Source: Silene conica
Taxonomy: Eukaryota > Streptophyta > Magnoliopsida > Caryophyllales > Caryophyllaceae
Direction of reading: 5' to 3'
NCBI GenBank assembly: GCA_029255685.2
Contig: CM055311.2
Span: 55,263,048 to 55,327,047 of the forward strand
DNA length: 64,000 nucleotides
Shown here piece after piece: positions 46,683-57,525 of this stretch. How positions within the stretch are numbered: the first letter of the stretch is position 1; each line of letters begins with the position of its first letter. Made by a program: the position numbers and the translations under genes. The notes below the pieces were generated by a model, which was not told where the DNA came from, ran no database searches, and saw only the letters and a list, made by a program, of their open reading frames with translations.

Positions 46683-47650
46683 TGTTGGGGCTGGTGTCCT
46701 TGACAGTTAGTACAATGACTTACTAAATCTCTTAAAGGATCACAAGGGCATACTTTTGTATTATTATCAGTTGATCCACGTTTATCAATAACGGTTGGCT
46801 TGCTAGATAAATTTGACGTTATTGTCATACGGATGTCGGTGATCAACTGGTCCCTATACGTCACACCTATAGGACACGTTTGAGAGATGTGAAGGTATGA
46901 AAATACAGTCACATTTATGCCGGATATGACTAAACAGTTAGTCAGAGGTATTGACTATTAAATTAGTCAATGAGATGTTGAGATTATTATTTAATACGGA
47001 TTAAATAATTTTAGCTAATGCGGATTACATGATTAATTCGTAAAATTAAATACAAGCAGTTATATTTAATTAAATATTGAATTTGCGTATTAATATAAAC
47101 AGTTATATTAATTTGGCCAATTATACAATATCGTATTTTATCAGACCATTATTAATATATCGACTGTATTAATATCTGATAACATGTGTGCGATTTATAA
47201 TAAATACCCGCAAATTATATTTTAGCAAAATGGGTCGAATCATGCATTGGAATAAGGTAAGAGTGGAAAGCCCACTCCTACCCAAGACCAATCTCGGCCG
47301 GCCAAGTATTACAAAAGGAGAGAACTTCTACTTTTGTGAGACTACTGATTGTTTTACTGATTAAAACAGATCTCAAGAATAATTAGGGTTTTGAGAACAT
47401 CTTTTTCCCAAAACTCAGATATCACATCTAAAACCTCAAAAGGCTCTCCCCATATTGCAAGGCAATTGGAGAGTATTTTCTAGCACACGCGGCATCATCT
47501 CAATCAAGTCTTGGGTGCAAGTTATAGGAGGGAATTTACTTTAATTCATGTTCTTAGGCCTTAAGCACAAAGGACCAAAGGTTGATTTCTTTTTCATGCT
47601 TTTAATTAACTTATGACTATAATCACAATTGTATGATTCATTATAATCCT
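46683..47650 (+). repeat. copia LTR copy, plus orientation, lacking last 36 bp
   Basis: Begins TGTTGGGGCTGGTG and is the reverse complement of 48167-49134 over exactly 968 bp with few differences. It lacks the final 36 bp of the LTR, and its right end is replaced by a palindrome at 47651-47676. Confidence 0.9.
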
Positions 47651-48116
47651 ATTATTTTAAACCGTTTTAAAATAATATGTATCAAACGAGGGTGAACCGT
47701 TTCACAAAATTAATAATATACTATTTCCGTATATAGTATATTACTAAAGGCCATGTGAAAATAAAACATGTTATTTTTGGAAAAAAAAAAAAAACGAGTC
47801 TGTTACAGGGGTGGTCTACCGACCCAATAAACAGGTCAACCGACCACCTAACGAAAAAAAAAAAAATTTTTTTTTTTAAATTTTTTTAAAGCAGAATGGT
47901 CGACCGACCCGAAAAACAGGTCGACCGACCACAAAACACGAAACCGAGTTTCTGAACACGATTTCTCACAAAAGATAAACTGTCGAAACAGAAAAACACG
48001 CAGGAGGCGGTCGACCGACCGCAACGGGGGGGTCGATCGACCGACTTAGCGGCAGAAGACGATTTTTCTGGTTTTAAAACTTACGAAAAACACAAAGGTA
48101 AAATTTTCATGGCCTG
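47651..48116 (-). other. copia 5' leader between head-to-head LTRs
   Basis: Untranslated leader of the - strand copia element. It lies inward of a primer-binding site and contains three paired GGTCGACC-type motifs (47813-47845, 47898-47930, 48009-48042). Its left end is the palindrome ATTATTTTAAA…TTTTAAAATAAT at the junction with the inverted LTR copy. No coding sequence. Confidence 0.65.
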
Positions 48117-48128
48117 GCTCTGATACCA
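48117..48128 (-). promoter_or_regulatory. primer-binding site (tRNA-Met type) of inverted copia element
   Basis: On the - strand TGGTATCAGAGC follows two bases after the LTR end (…TTCCCCACA). This fixes the orientation of the right-hand LTR. Confidence 0.85.
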
Positions 48129-48130
48129 CT

Positions 48131-49134
48131 TGTGGGGAATAAAGCATGTATTCGCCCCAAACTTGCAGGATTATAATGAAACATACAATTGTGATTATAG
48201 TCATAAGTTAATTAAAAGCATGAAAAAGAAATCAACCTTTGGTCCTTTGTGCTTATGGCCTAAGAACAGGAATTAAAGTAAATTCCCTCCTATAACTTGC
48301 ACCCAAGACTTGATTGAGCTGATGTCGCGTGTGCTAGAAAATACTCTACAATTGCCTTGCAATATGGGGAGAGCCTTTTGAGGTTTTAGATGTGAGATCT
48401 GAGTTTTGGGAAAAAGATGTTCTCAAAACCCTAATTATTCTTGAGATCTGTTTTAATCAGTAAAACAATCAGTAGTCTCACAAAAGGAGAAGTTCTCTCC
48501 TTTTGTAATACTTGGCCGGCCGAGATTGGTCTTGGGTAGGAGTGGGCTTTCCACTCTTACCTTATTCCAATGCATGATTCGACCCATTTTGCTAAAATAT
48601 AATTTGCGGGTATTTATTATAAATCGCACACATGTTATCAGATATTAATACAGTCGATATATTAATAATGGTCTGATAAAATACGATATTGTATAATTGG
48701 CCAAATTAATATAACTGTTTATATTAATACGCAAATTCAATATTTAATTAAATATAACTGCTTGTATTTAATTTTACGAATTAATCATGTAATCCGCATT
48801 AGCTAAAATTATTTAATCCGTATTAAATAATAATCTCAACATCTCATTGACTAATTTAATAGTCAATACCTATGACTAACTGTTTAGTCATATCCGGCAT
48901 AAATGTGACTGTATTTTCATACCTTCACATCTCTCAAACGTGTCCTATAGGTGTGACGTATAGGGACCAGTTGATCACCGCCATCCGTATGACAATAACG
49001 TCAAACTTATCTAGCAAGCCAACCGTTATTGATAAACGTGGATCAACTGATAATAATACAAAAGTATGCCCTTGTGATCCTTTAAGAGATTTAGTAAGTC
49101 ATTGTACTAACTGTCAAGGACACCAGCCCCAACA
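48131..49134 (-). repeat. copia LTR, minus orientation, full length
   Basis: 1004 bp on the - strand from TGTTGGGG (49134) to CCCCACA (48131). It is preceded by AAGTGGGAGAT (49135-49145 reversed), a purine tract typical of copia 3' ends, and followed by a primer-binding site, so it has internal sequence on both sides. It is an inverted partner to 46683-47650. Confidence 0.85.
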
Positions 49135-49145
49135 ATCTCCCACTT

Positions 49146-51099
49146 GTCCGTACAAGGGTATGTGCAATGACGTTATCACACTACATGCGGAGGACACAAG
49201 TCTCCAACAAACACTGTCCAAGTACTCCGTATTTCCTCAATTGTTTACATTTGGGCTCTTGGATGACGTTGCAAGAATGATTTAATGATTGATGTTGTCA
49301 TGCTTTGCTCATTTGATCTTCAAGTGTTGACTTCTTTGTTGACTTCCTTCTTTTTTCGTCACTTCTATGACTCGTAAAAATGCTTGTCTCGACTTTGTTT
49401 AGCTCCGATGCTTGGTAAATGTCAAAATGCAAGAGAAATCCGAAATTCCTACAAAAACCGCTAAACCACATACAAATTACCTAGAACACGGAATTAGCTC
49501 AATAAACATTGAAGAATAATGTAAACGATGATAAAACATGAGCTAAAATGGGGATGAAAAGTATATAAAAATAGAGCATATCAAATTCCCCCAAGCTAAA
49601 CCCTTGCTTGTCCTCAAGCAAGCTCAAATAAACCAAGACAAGCAAATGAATCTCCATAATCCCATCAATTACAAATCCCTATTTTAGCTAATGAAACAAT
49701 TGCGAGACGAAATCCCGAAGACAACATGGGCATAGGAAAGATGCAATACATGGTTGAGATTTACATGACGGCGTAGCGTATAGAACTTCATCTAGACTCT
49801 TTGGCTTTTGCACGATCATTTTGACAAAGGACTCTCACGGTACACTCAAGCACACATACAAATGCAAAGGAGGTTTGTATGTGAAAACACTCTCCTAACC
49901 TCGACTAATGAAGTTGTGCCGGCAATCTAATATGGTAAGCATTCCAATCCACTAGCCAATGCAATCAAAATGCAATCATACAAAAGAAGCGATAAGAAGG
50001 AAGCAATATGTGATGGGTAAGAAAGGGAACATGTGAGTTATGGTAATTGGAGCTAATTCAAGCTAGCAACTAACCATTAATGCAAGGATGCTCAATCCAA
50101 AATCAAACCCAACTCATTACCAAATGTTGAAGTCGAAACTAGCAAAATGACTTCTCTTATCAAGACAAAGCATATGAGAATTTCCCAACAATTTGTTTAT
50201 GATGAATGTCATGGAAACTTTTTCTCTTCTTCCTTTTCTTTTCAATTCATTCTTCTTTTCTTTGTTTTCTTTTGTTTTCATCTTTTTTTTTCTTTTCGTG
50301 GATGGTATTTGTTATTTGTTCGACTTTTTGACCATCAATTTTTTTAATTCCAATCACAATGATAAAAGGCAACATTTGAACTATATCTCAATTGAGCACC
50401 CAAACACTAAGAATAAGCTACTAACTTGGAAAAGGTAGGCAAATTTTGAATGTAGCTTAGAAAATCAATAAAAACATGTGTAAAGGGGCAAAAATGGGCA
50501 AATAGAATCATGTGAAAAGCTTACAAATACTCACAAGATGAATGCAATGCTTATGAAGTGGAATAAAAACCATATTTATGCCTTTTGGTGTAACACAAAA
50601 CCATGAGGAGACCTACTCACACACCTAGATGAGACCGAAAAAGATATAACGGTCTTAGGAGGTTCTAAAACTTTCAATTTTGTAGGTTGCCAATGCCAAA
50701 AGATCAAGCCAAAAACATCAAAAATCCATTCTCTACCTACTATGTCAAGACATCCCCATGTAAGCCAAAATTCCGTCAAAGTAGAATCACAAAAAAAAAA
50801 ATTCCAAAGAGCATGAAAATTGGGAAATGTAAGAGGAAAACAGTAGGTGATTCATTCACATCATCATGAAACTTGTCATCATTAAGCTCATACTAACCTA
50901 TAAAAAGAAAAAGCAAAGCGATCCCTCCCCCAAGCTGAACTTCACATTGTCCTCAATGTGAACCAAAGAGACAACCAAACAACAAGTTTAATGAGGAAAT
51001 GGAAACTACAGATAAAAGAAAAAGGAAAACTTACTAAACCGACTAGCTTCCCCAAAGCTAGTATGTACAAGGGGAGTAACAACCATTCATATAGGGCCA
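49146..51099. other. non-coding stretch: Athila-2 LTR start and 3' untranslated region
   Basis: Up to 49583 this is Athila-2 LTR, perhaps with some copia internal sequence next to 49145. From 49584 rightwards it is the Athila-2 region between the env-like frame and the LTR, with the word TTGAGGACAAGCAAGGG on the - strand near 49605-49622, as in Athila-1. Pyrimidine-rich at 50218-50310. No gene seen. Confidence 0.6.
49584..49596 (-). promoter_or_regulatory. purine-rich tract before Athila-2 3' LTR
   Basis: On the - strand GCTTGGGGGAATT immediately precedes the LTR start TGATATGC, equivalent to the tract of Athila-1. Confidence 0.6.
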
Positions 51100-52045
51100 T
51101 CAAAGAAACCAGTCAAATGACACAAAATAATCATAATCCAAACCATTTCCCATATCCCTAGGACCGGGTAATAAAGGTTGAAGGTCGGTGGTCTCTTGGT
51201 TGAACCGACAGATATTGTGAGCTATGCGGGTTATTAACCCACCTAGGACCACACATTTGGAACAGTCACTCACTTGTTTGGACAAGTGATTGGCAAAGTG
51301 CTAAGGGATGTTGATTTGCCATTTGTCATGTCCTTCAACATTCAAGAAAGACCCAAGAATCTGAACCTCTATCAACCTCACCGAGTGAGGTTCAAGTCTC
51401 CCGAAAAAAGTCCACCCCATAGACCGTTGCCAAATGCGAAAGTCTGGTCTATGGAGCAAGGCATGGGGGAGATGGTTCCAATTTCCGGGGTAAGGAAAAT
51501 GGGAGATGGCATTTCAAGTCACGACTGGGTTATAATATTCGGGAGGGTCAATAGGAATCCCTTCCGTCGGTAAGCCAAAGATCTGGGCGAATTGGGTAAG
51601 GGTTTTATTATAGTCTCTATTGAACAACCTAAAACTCACCGAATGGATATGGTCTTGCCTCCTAGATTTATGAAATTCGAAGGAGCTTAGAAATTCAAGT
51701 GTGAGTTGTGGGTAAGTTCGATAGTTCATAGTTAAGGCATAACCCATATGTACCCCCTTAAACAAGGCTTTGACATGCTTATCGAATCCTATTCGCCTCA
51801 AGGAATCAAAATTAACAAAACGAGTTGGTCTCAAACCTTTGGCTTTTAAGGCATTCCAATTGTTGAATTGTTTTTCAGAAACAAACACAACGGTAGGATA
51901 ATCTTCATCTTGCCATACCGATGGTGGTGACCTTGGGACCTCCTCTACTTCTTCTTCTTCCTCCACCTCTATTGGGTTGCTAGGACCGGGTTCCACTCTA
52001 GCCCTCTTACTACGACGAAATAAGTTCTTCAAGGGAGCCCTAAAT
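51100..52045 (-). pseudogene. Athila-2 env-like / ATHILA ORF-1 family protein, broken
   Basis: Same family as the frame at 34824: YRTYPQLTLEFLSSFEF, FRLFNRDYNKTLTQFAQIFGL and, further on in another frame, VVLGGLITRIAHNICRF near 51230-51190. Exon sequence begins at a predicted acceptor (TTTTCAG|ATTT, 52045). No ATG opens the frame; the first usable codon is TTG, so the start was probably lost or lies in the leader exon. Frameshifts occur after about 51514. A donor CTCAAG|GTAACT at 52391/52390 would give a 345-bp intron, the same layout as Athila-1. Confidence 0.72.
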
Positions 52046-52488
52046 CTGAAAATTTCAGAAAAATACCAACCATAAAGAAGAAACTCACAAATTTGCTAAA
52101 ACAATGTAAATGGCACTCAAGTAAGGGGAATTAACACTAGCAATGACATATACTAACTCTACAAAGCATTAATTCAAACTAGAAATTGAATTCCTCACCC
52201 AAAAAGAGCAAAATCAATTTTCCCTAATTTGAAGTTAGGGTTAGTGAAAAATTCAATTTCTAAGCAATTTAAGGATAAATTAGAGTAGTATGAGCAAAAT
52301 AACTTACTTAAGAGTGGAAATGGAAGTAGAAACCCTTGAAGAATGATTGCTAGGATGAGATTTAGTAGTAAAATGAGAGAAAAGAGTTACCTTGAGGAGG
52401 AAAAGAGAAAGGAAAATAAGAATGAAAGAATAGGAATGAAAAACGAGCAGCCTTTGTTTTTAGGAAAAGCCGATCTTCAGCGCTCCTG

Positions 52489-52630
52489 CCCCGGTCGGGG
52501 TAGCTCGCCCCGGTAGACCGGGGTGGGTTTTTTTTATTTTTTTTCTTTTTCGAATTTCAACCTTCTTTAGCAAATGCCGAATGATGTTGTTTTGACCCCG
52601 GTCGGGGTAGCTTGCCCCGGACCCCCGAGG
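52489..52630. repeat. paired CCCCGG…CCGGGG motifs in the Athila-2 pol-env spacer
   Basis: Two pairs of short palindromes: CCCCGGTCGGGG (52489-52500) with a 16-bp partner at 52508-52523, and CCCCGGTCGGGG (52596-52607) with a partner at 52615-52630. Centres within each pair are 21 bp apart. They occupy the place where Athila-1 has paired GGTCGACCGACC motifs. Confidence 0.75.
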
Positions 52631-52804
52631 TGAGTTGGATCTGTCCTCTTTTTTTCTTTCCAGCATTCTTTTTCCTTCTTCAGCTTTCATTTTCCTTCTT
52701 GCCTCGTATGGTACCTGCACTTTCAATTCAACATACCACAAATCTACTTATTTCTATACTACCTAAACCGAAACATTATTCAAAAAGGAAAAAAAAAATT
52801 CAAA

Positions 52805-52822
52805 CACGGGTTGCCTCCCGAG
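52805..52822 (-). promoter_or_regulatory. conserved hairpin just downstream of Athila-2 pol
   Basis: CACGGG-TTGCCT-CCCGAG, about 45 bp beyond the integrase stop, shares loop and stem core with 31915-31932 in Athila-1. Confidence 0.55.
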
Positions 52823-52867
52823 AAGCGCAATTTTAAGTCTTGCTAGACGTTACGAGTCTTCAATGAA

Positions 52868-53983
52868 TTAAGCTTGAACATACGAAAGTTCCAAGAAAAC
52901 TTCCTCCACTACTCCGATAACAGCATTCTCATGATAAACTTTCAACCGATGGCCATTGACTTTGAATCTTTCGCCGTTCGTAGTCATCACTTCGACGAAA
53001 CCAAGCTTATTCACATTAATGACGGTATACGGGTCGGACCATCTTGATCTTAATTTTCCTGGAAAAATCTTCAAACGAGAATTGAACAATAATACCTTAT
53101 CAACAATCACAAAATCTTTCTTGAGAATCTTCTTATCATGCCACCGTTTTGTCTTTTCCTTGTAAAGACGGGAACTTTCATAAGCTTGAAACCGGAATTC
53201 ATCGAGTTCATTGAGTTGCAATAATCTCTTTTCTCCACAAAGAGTAGCATCAAATTTGAGCTCTTTGATAGCCCAAAAAGCTTTTTGCTCCATCTCAATC
53301 GGCAAATGACAAGCCTTTCCATAGACCAACCTATATGGTGAAGTGCCAATAGGTGTCTTGAAAGCGGTCCTATATGCCCACAAGGTGTCATCGAGCTTTG
53401 TACTCCAATCTTTCCTTGATTTTGCAACAACTTTTTCAAGAATGGATTTGATTTCACGGTTTGAAACTTCGACTTGGCCACTCGTTTGCGGATGGTAGGC
53501 CAAACCTCTTCTATGAAAAACCCCATATTTAGCAAGCAATGTATCAAGTTATTTTTCACCAAAGTGAGTTCCACTATCACTAATCACCGCTCTAGGTACA
53601 CCAAAGCGTGGAAAAATGACCTTCTTAAACAATCTTATGACATGACGGGCATCATTAGTGGGAGTGGCAATCGCTTCTACCCATTTGGAAACGTAATCAA
53701 CGGCTACCAAGATATAACGATTACCTTTTGATGAAGGAAAAGGGCCTTGGTAATCGATGCCCCACACATCGAAAATTCCAACTTCAAGAATTCCATTTTG
53801 AGGCATCTCATGCCTTCTTGAAATAGAACCGGTTCTTTGGCAAGCATCACATGCCATCACAAAATTCTTAGCATCTTGGAATATAGTAGGCCAATAGAAA
53901 CCGGATTGCAAAATCTTAGCAACAGTTTTAGATGGTCCATGGTGACCACCGTAAGGAGAAGAATGACAACCTTCTAACACTCC
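52868..53983 (-). pseudogene. Athila-2 integrase, N-terminally truncated by CACTA
   Basis: Integrase of Athila-2. From the CACTA border it reads [33 protein letters not shown] (zinc finger), [18 protein letters not shown] (first Asp), VISDSGTHF (second Asp) and [12 protein letters not shown] (Glu), then the C-terminal region ending at 52868. A TAA near 53549 (CAAGTTATTTTTCACC on the + strand) interrupts it. Close relative of the Athila-1 integrase (31984-33786). RNase H, RT, protease and gag should lie beyond the CACTA element, outside the window. Confidence 0.88.
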
Positions 53984-54199
53984 TTCACTACTACGGAAAC
54001 AGCTTATTGCGACGCTTTTAAAACCCATATTGCAACGCTACATAGCGTCGGCAAGAGATATACCGACGCTTTAATATGCGCGGCATTTGCCCATGCCGCT
54101 ACCCCCTAATGCGACGCTATTTTATTGTGTCGGTACAACTAGAATATAGCGCCGCGAAAATTGACGCGCTATTTCTGTGCTATAGCAGTTCTTTGTACG

Positions 54200-54396
54200 C
54201 ACCGCTAGAGAACATCCGACGCTTTCAAAGCGCCTCATATAATACTGCGACTATCACGTATTATGCACCGCTTTGCTTATGTTCAAGCGCTTTTTTGTGC
54301 CGCTAGAGAACATCCGACGCTTTCAAAGCGCCCCCATATAATACTGCGACTATCATGTATTATGCATCGCTATGCTTATGTTGAGGCGCTTTTTTG
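54200..54396. repeat. two ~99-bp tandem subterminal repeats of the CACTA element
   Basis: CGCTAGAGAACATCCGACGC starts at 54202 and again at 54301, followed in both by CTTTCAAAGCGCC and a similar stretch with ACTGCGACTATCA. Each unit contains the palindrome CGCTTTCAAAGCG, likely a binding site of the element's accessory protein. Confidence 0.8.
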
Positions 54397-55452
54397 CGCC
54401 GCTTTTGTATTAAAATCGACAAGCTTTTTGCGCCGCTTTTGTATTACAATCAACAATATTATTTATTACACCTGTGTTTCCTACTATATTACTTTCGAAC
54501 AAACTTATTTCTTGCCACAATCGGAATTACACAATTGTTTTAGAAACAAACATATTTTAGCATTAAACAACCTTAATGTCAAATACATGTCTGAACCCCA
54601 TAAAAATAAATGTATCTCAAATAAAAAATACTTCAAAATAATAACCAACTATCCAAAACAAATTTAGTTCTTTATTATTCGCAACCAACAGTAGCAAGTG
54701 ACTATTTGCGGCATCTTAGAAATTCATATCTTCGGTGCCGGATAAGCAATCCTTGCGATGAAGCTTGAGCTTGCCGATACATAAAGTAGCTTGAACATAA
54801 GATTACTGAAAATTCAAGTGAAACAATTATCATGATCAGATTATAAGTTGAAATATTACCATTATTGACAAAAGAAGGGACAAAATACTAATAAATTCAA
54901 AAGGAGAGAAAAGACATAACACAAAGTGATGATGAGAACATCAAGAGATTAAAAAAAAATATTACCTTACTATTAATCATCATGATCAGATTCTGGGCTA
55001 GACTCACCTGAGCTAGATTCACTCGAGTCAAAATCACTTAAGGTTCCTTGTCTTTTAATTTGATACGATTATCCATTGTTTCTATTTGGTCCTTTAGCTG
55101 ACGAATCAGATACATGTTCGCCGTCTCCTCAGTTGTCGACATATTTAAGCCGTTAGAAAAATGCAAAGTTGAAGCCTCTACAAGATCTGATGGCTTAACG
55201 CCTAGCCCAAGACCTCGAACTCGACCATATTTATCTTTTCCCAATACTTGTGCAACAGGGTCATTATCTAAACTCCCATCTAAGTGCTCTTGTTGTGCAT
55301 CAATTTCCTTAATTTGATCCTGTAGATATAATTGTACTAAAGTAACGCAAAGAAACATTTCCTTTAATAATTAAAATAAAGAAATAAGACAAGACTTGTT
55401 GGGTTCATGCTGCACAAGACACTATAAAAAAGGCAATTTTCACCATAGCAAG

Positions 55453-55911
55453 GTTCTAACGACATTCTCAATTATGTCCAACCTTTCGTACCACTTGCAG
55501 GAAAGCAGTTTATGGAGCCTGACGTCTTTCAAGACCTAATGCTGTCCAATTTGACAGTACAACTCAAGGTACAAATAACACATTTTGTTTCATAAAATCA
55601 TCCCCTGCACCAACTTTATAACATAACGGAAAAGTGTCACTGCTTCATACAGCGATTACAGAAATTAGGAGCAAGCAGGTTCATTGTCATCGGGATTGGA
55701 CCTTTGGGATGCATACCATACATCCGAGCTACCAAGTTATTGTGGCTCGGAAAATGCTCTACACAGGTGAATGGCTTCATACAAGACTACAACACAAAAT
55801 TGAAAAGACAGCTAGAATTGCTAAATAACGAGGTGGGACAGGAGGCCCTGTTTGTGTATGCCAACGCCTACAACATTTTCATGGACCTCATAACAAATTA
55901 TCATCAATATG
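55453..55911 (+). pseudogene. captured GDSL esterase/lipase fragment (two exons)
   Basis: Exon 55453-55568 reads SNDILNYVQPF…EPDVFQDLMLSNLTVQLK; exon 55653-55911 reads RLQKLGASRFIVIGIGPLGC, then YNTKLKRQLELLNNEV and ALFVYANAYNIFMDLI. This matches the central part of plant GDSL esterases (block with Gly/Asn of GSND, and the GIGPLGCIP block). GT-AG borders are kept and there are no stops within the exons. The catalytic-serine N-terminal block and the C-terminal Asp/His block are absent. It lies on the opposite strand inside an intron of the TNPA-like gene. Capture by the CACTA element is inference. Confidence 0.78.
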
Positions 55912-57098
55912 GTAAGTTGAAATATCTATCCCAAGTTTTTAACTGTTTGTTCAGCAGGAAATTGATACAGTTGCTGTAGGAATGGACAAGAGTTGCTCTG
56001 GATGTCAATAATAATCAGATTTAGAGAATTGATGGTAGATTCTCAAGGTTAAAAGTGGGCACACTGAATAGTATTATCAATGCTGTTGTATACTACATTT
56101 GGATACATAGAAATAGCAGTAGAATGCAACTAAAACTTATTCGTCCAAGCCAATGCAGAAGTCTGATTCAATTATGTGCAGTCTTATCTTTAACCTAAAA
56201 AAAATAAAATAAAGAAAATCTTCAGACAAATACCGTAACATTGGCTTCGTTCTTATGTTGATGACATTCTAGATATACTTCGGTCCTTGTTGGAGATCTT
56301 TGTAATGACTTTTTCTAGATAAATCATAAATAACAAGTAGAAGAAACAAAATATAAATATGTCAAACAAAATAAAAGTAGAAGAAACAAAATACAATTTT
56401 TTGTTAACTAATTAAACGAGAATAGGCGTTTACCAAGTCCTCATAGATGCGTGCGTGGCTCTTAGTGCCAGTGGTATGAATAGGCTTTGTCTTTGCCTTC
56501 TTATGTGAGAGCTTACTATTTTCACTTCTTTTCTGCCATATCATAAAACATAGTACTCTTAGTGCCACTGAAGACCAATTTCACTGACCTTAACCATTTT
56601 TCATCAATTTTAGGTATTTTGAACCTTATCAGCATCCCACTCTAAGTTTATGGCCTCTGGTAGTTACTCATAGCTATCAGATGACCCATAATAATAATTG
56701 CTTTCATAATTTTAAAATACCTAAAAACATACCCGTCCTTCATCTGATCTCCAAAAGTTAACAATACTTATCCATTGATCGTTTACCACATCCGGTGGAA
56801 CGTTATTATGCAACTCTGTTATGCTTTCCTTTTAAAAGACACTTGAAATCTCTCCATTTATGGCCTATTGACTTCAATATCCATTTCTCGAGTATCTTCG
56901 GATAGAGAAACCTTTTCTGCATATACCATATAGACATGAACAATGTATATTAATAATAATAATACCTAGGACAGAATTCCTTATGAGTCATGAACATTCT
57001 TGCCAAGTTGTTGATGGTGTACTACTTTACAATTGATAACTTGATAAGTACAGAGACTCAGGGAGTACAGTGAGCTATTTTGATTTTCAAAATGGCAT

Positions 57099-57175
57099 GT
57101 ACAATCTGCACACCAATAAAGAAGTACAATCTGCACACCAATAAAGAAGTACAATCTGCACACCAATAAAGAAGT
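57099..57175. repeat. three tandem ~26-bp repeats
   Basis: GTACAATCTGCACACCAATA followed by AAGAA recurs three times in direct order. It lies next to the captured wall-associated-kinase fragment; no function suggested. Confidence 0.9.
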
Positions 57176-57187
57176 TTCTAAACAGAC

Positions 57188-57525
57188 ATGCTACAATCTG
57201 CCGGGAGGGGGGTAGGGATTGCCGTCATAACCAGGACGGCATTGACAGTGGTAACCTCGGACACCGGTGTTAGTGTCCTTACAAGTGGTATTCTCCTGAC
57301 AAGCATAGCTACTGTCATTATTTTTCAGATCTTGTTTACACCTGATGATCTTCAAAATCAGAAAGACCTTTAAAGGTGAAAGTTGTTGCATCACCCGTGA
57401 ACCCATACCCACAATGATCATATGAATTGGAGTCTGCCAGAGGCCTGGCCACCATAAAATAGAATTCCTTTACCTTACAGCCATTTGATCCCGAACACTC
57501 GCCCGCGGCAATATCATTTTTCGTA
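57188..57525 (-). pseudogene. captured wall-associated-kinase-like extracellular fragment
   Basis: On the - strand: AAGECSGSNGCKVKEFYF, DHCGYGFTGDATTFTFK and then, in another frame, NNDSSYACQENTTCKD and GYHCQCRPGYDGNPY. These resemble the cysteine-rich galacturonan-binding/EGF-like extracellular part of plant wall-associated kinases. The transmembrane and kinase regions are absent and the reading frame ends in PPPGRL. It sits in an intron of the TNPA-like gene, in the same orientation. A host-gene piece carried by the transposon is the simplest reading. Confidence 0.65.

Larger units (their letters stand above)
45076..53985 (-). mobile_element. second Athila-like element (Athila-2), minus strand, interrupted
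   Basis: On the - strand, from right to left: integrase (53983-52868), env-like frame (52045 to ~51100), non-coding region, purine tract (49584-49596) and a 3' LTR from 49583 (TGATATGC…) to 45076 (…GGGGTATTACA). Its 5' half (gag, protease, RT) is cut off at the CACTA insertion at 53986. The LTR holds a MITE and a copia LTR pair, so its own LTR sequence is at most ~1.65 kb. The reading frames have stops, and it looks older than Athila-1. Confidence 0.8.

Noticed and set aside
48872..49285. Open frame in the copia LTR (and mirror at 46508-46912)
   Set aside because: The same sequence appears in both inverted LTR copies and has no recognisable domain; LTRs are non-coding.
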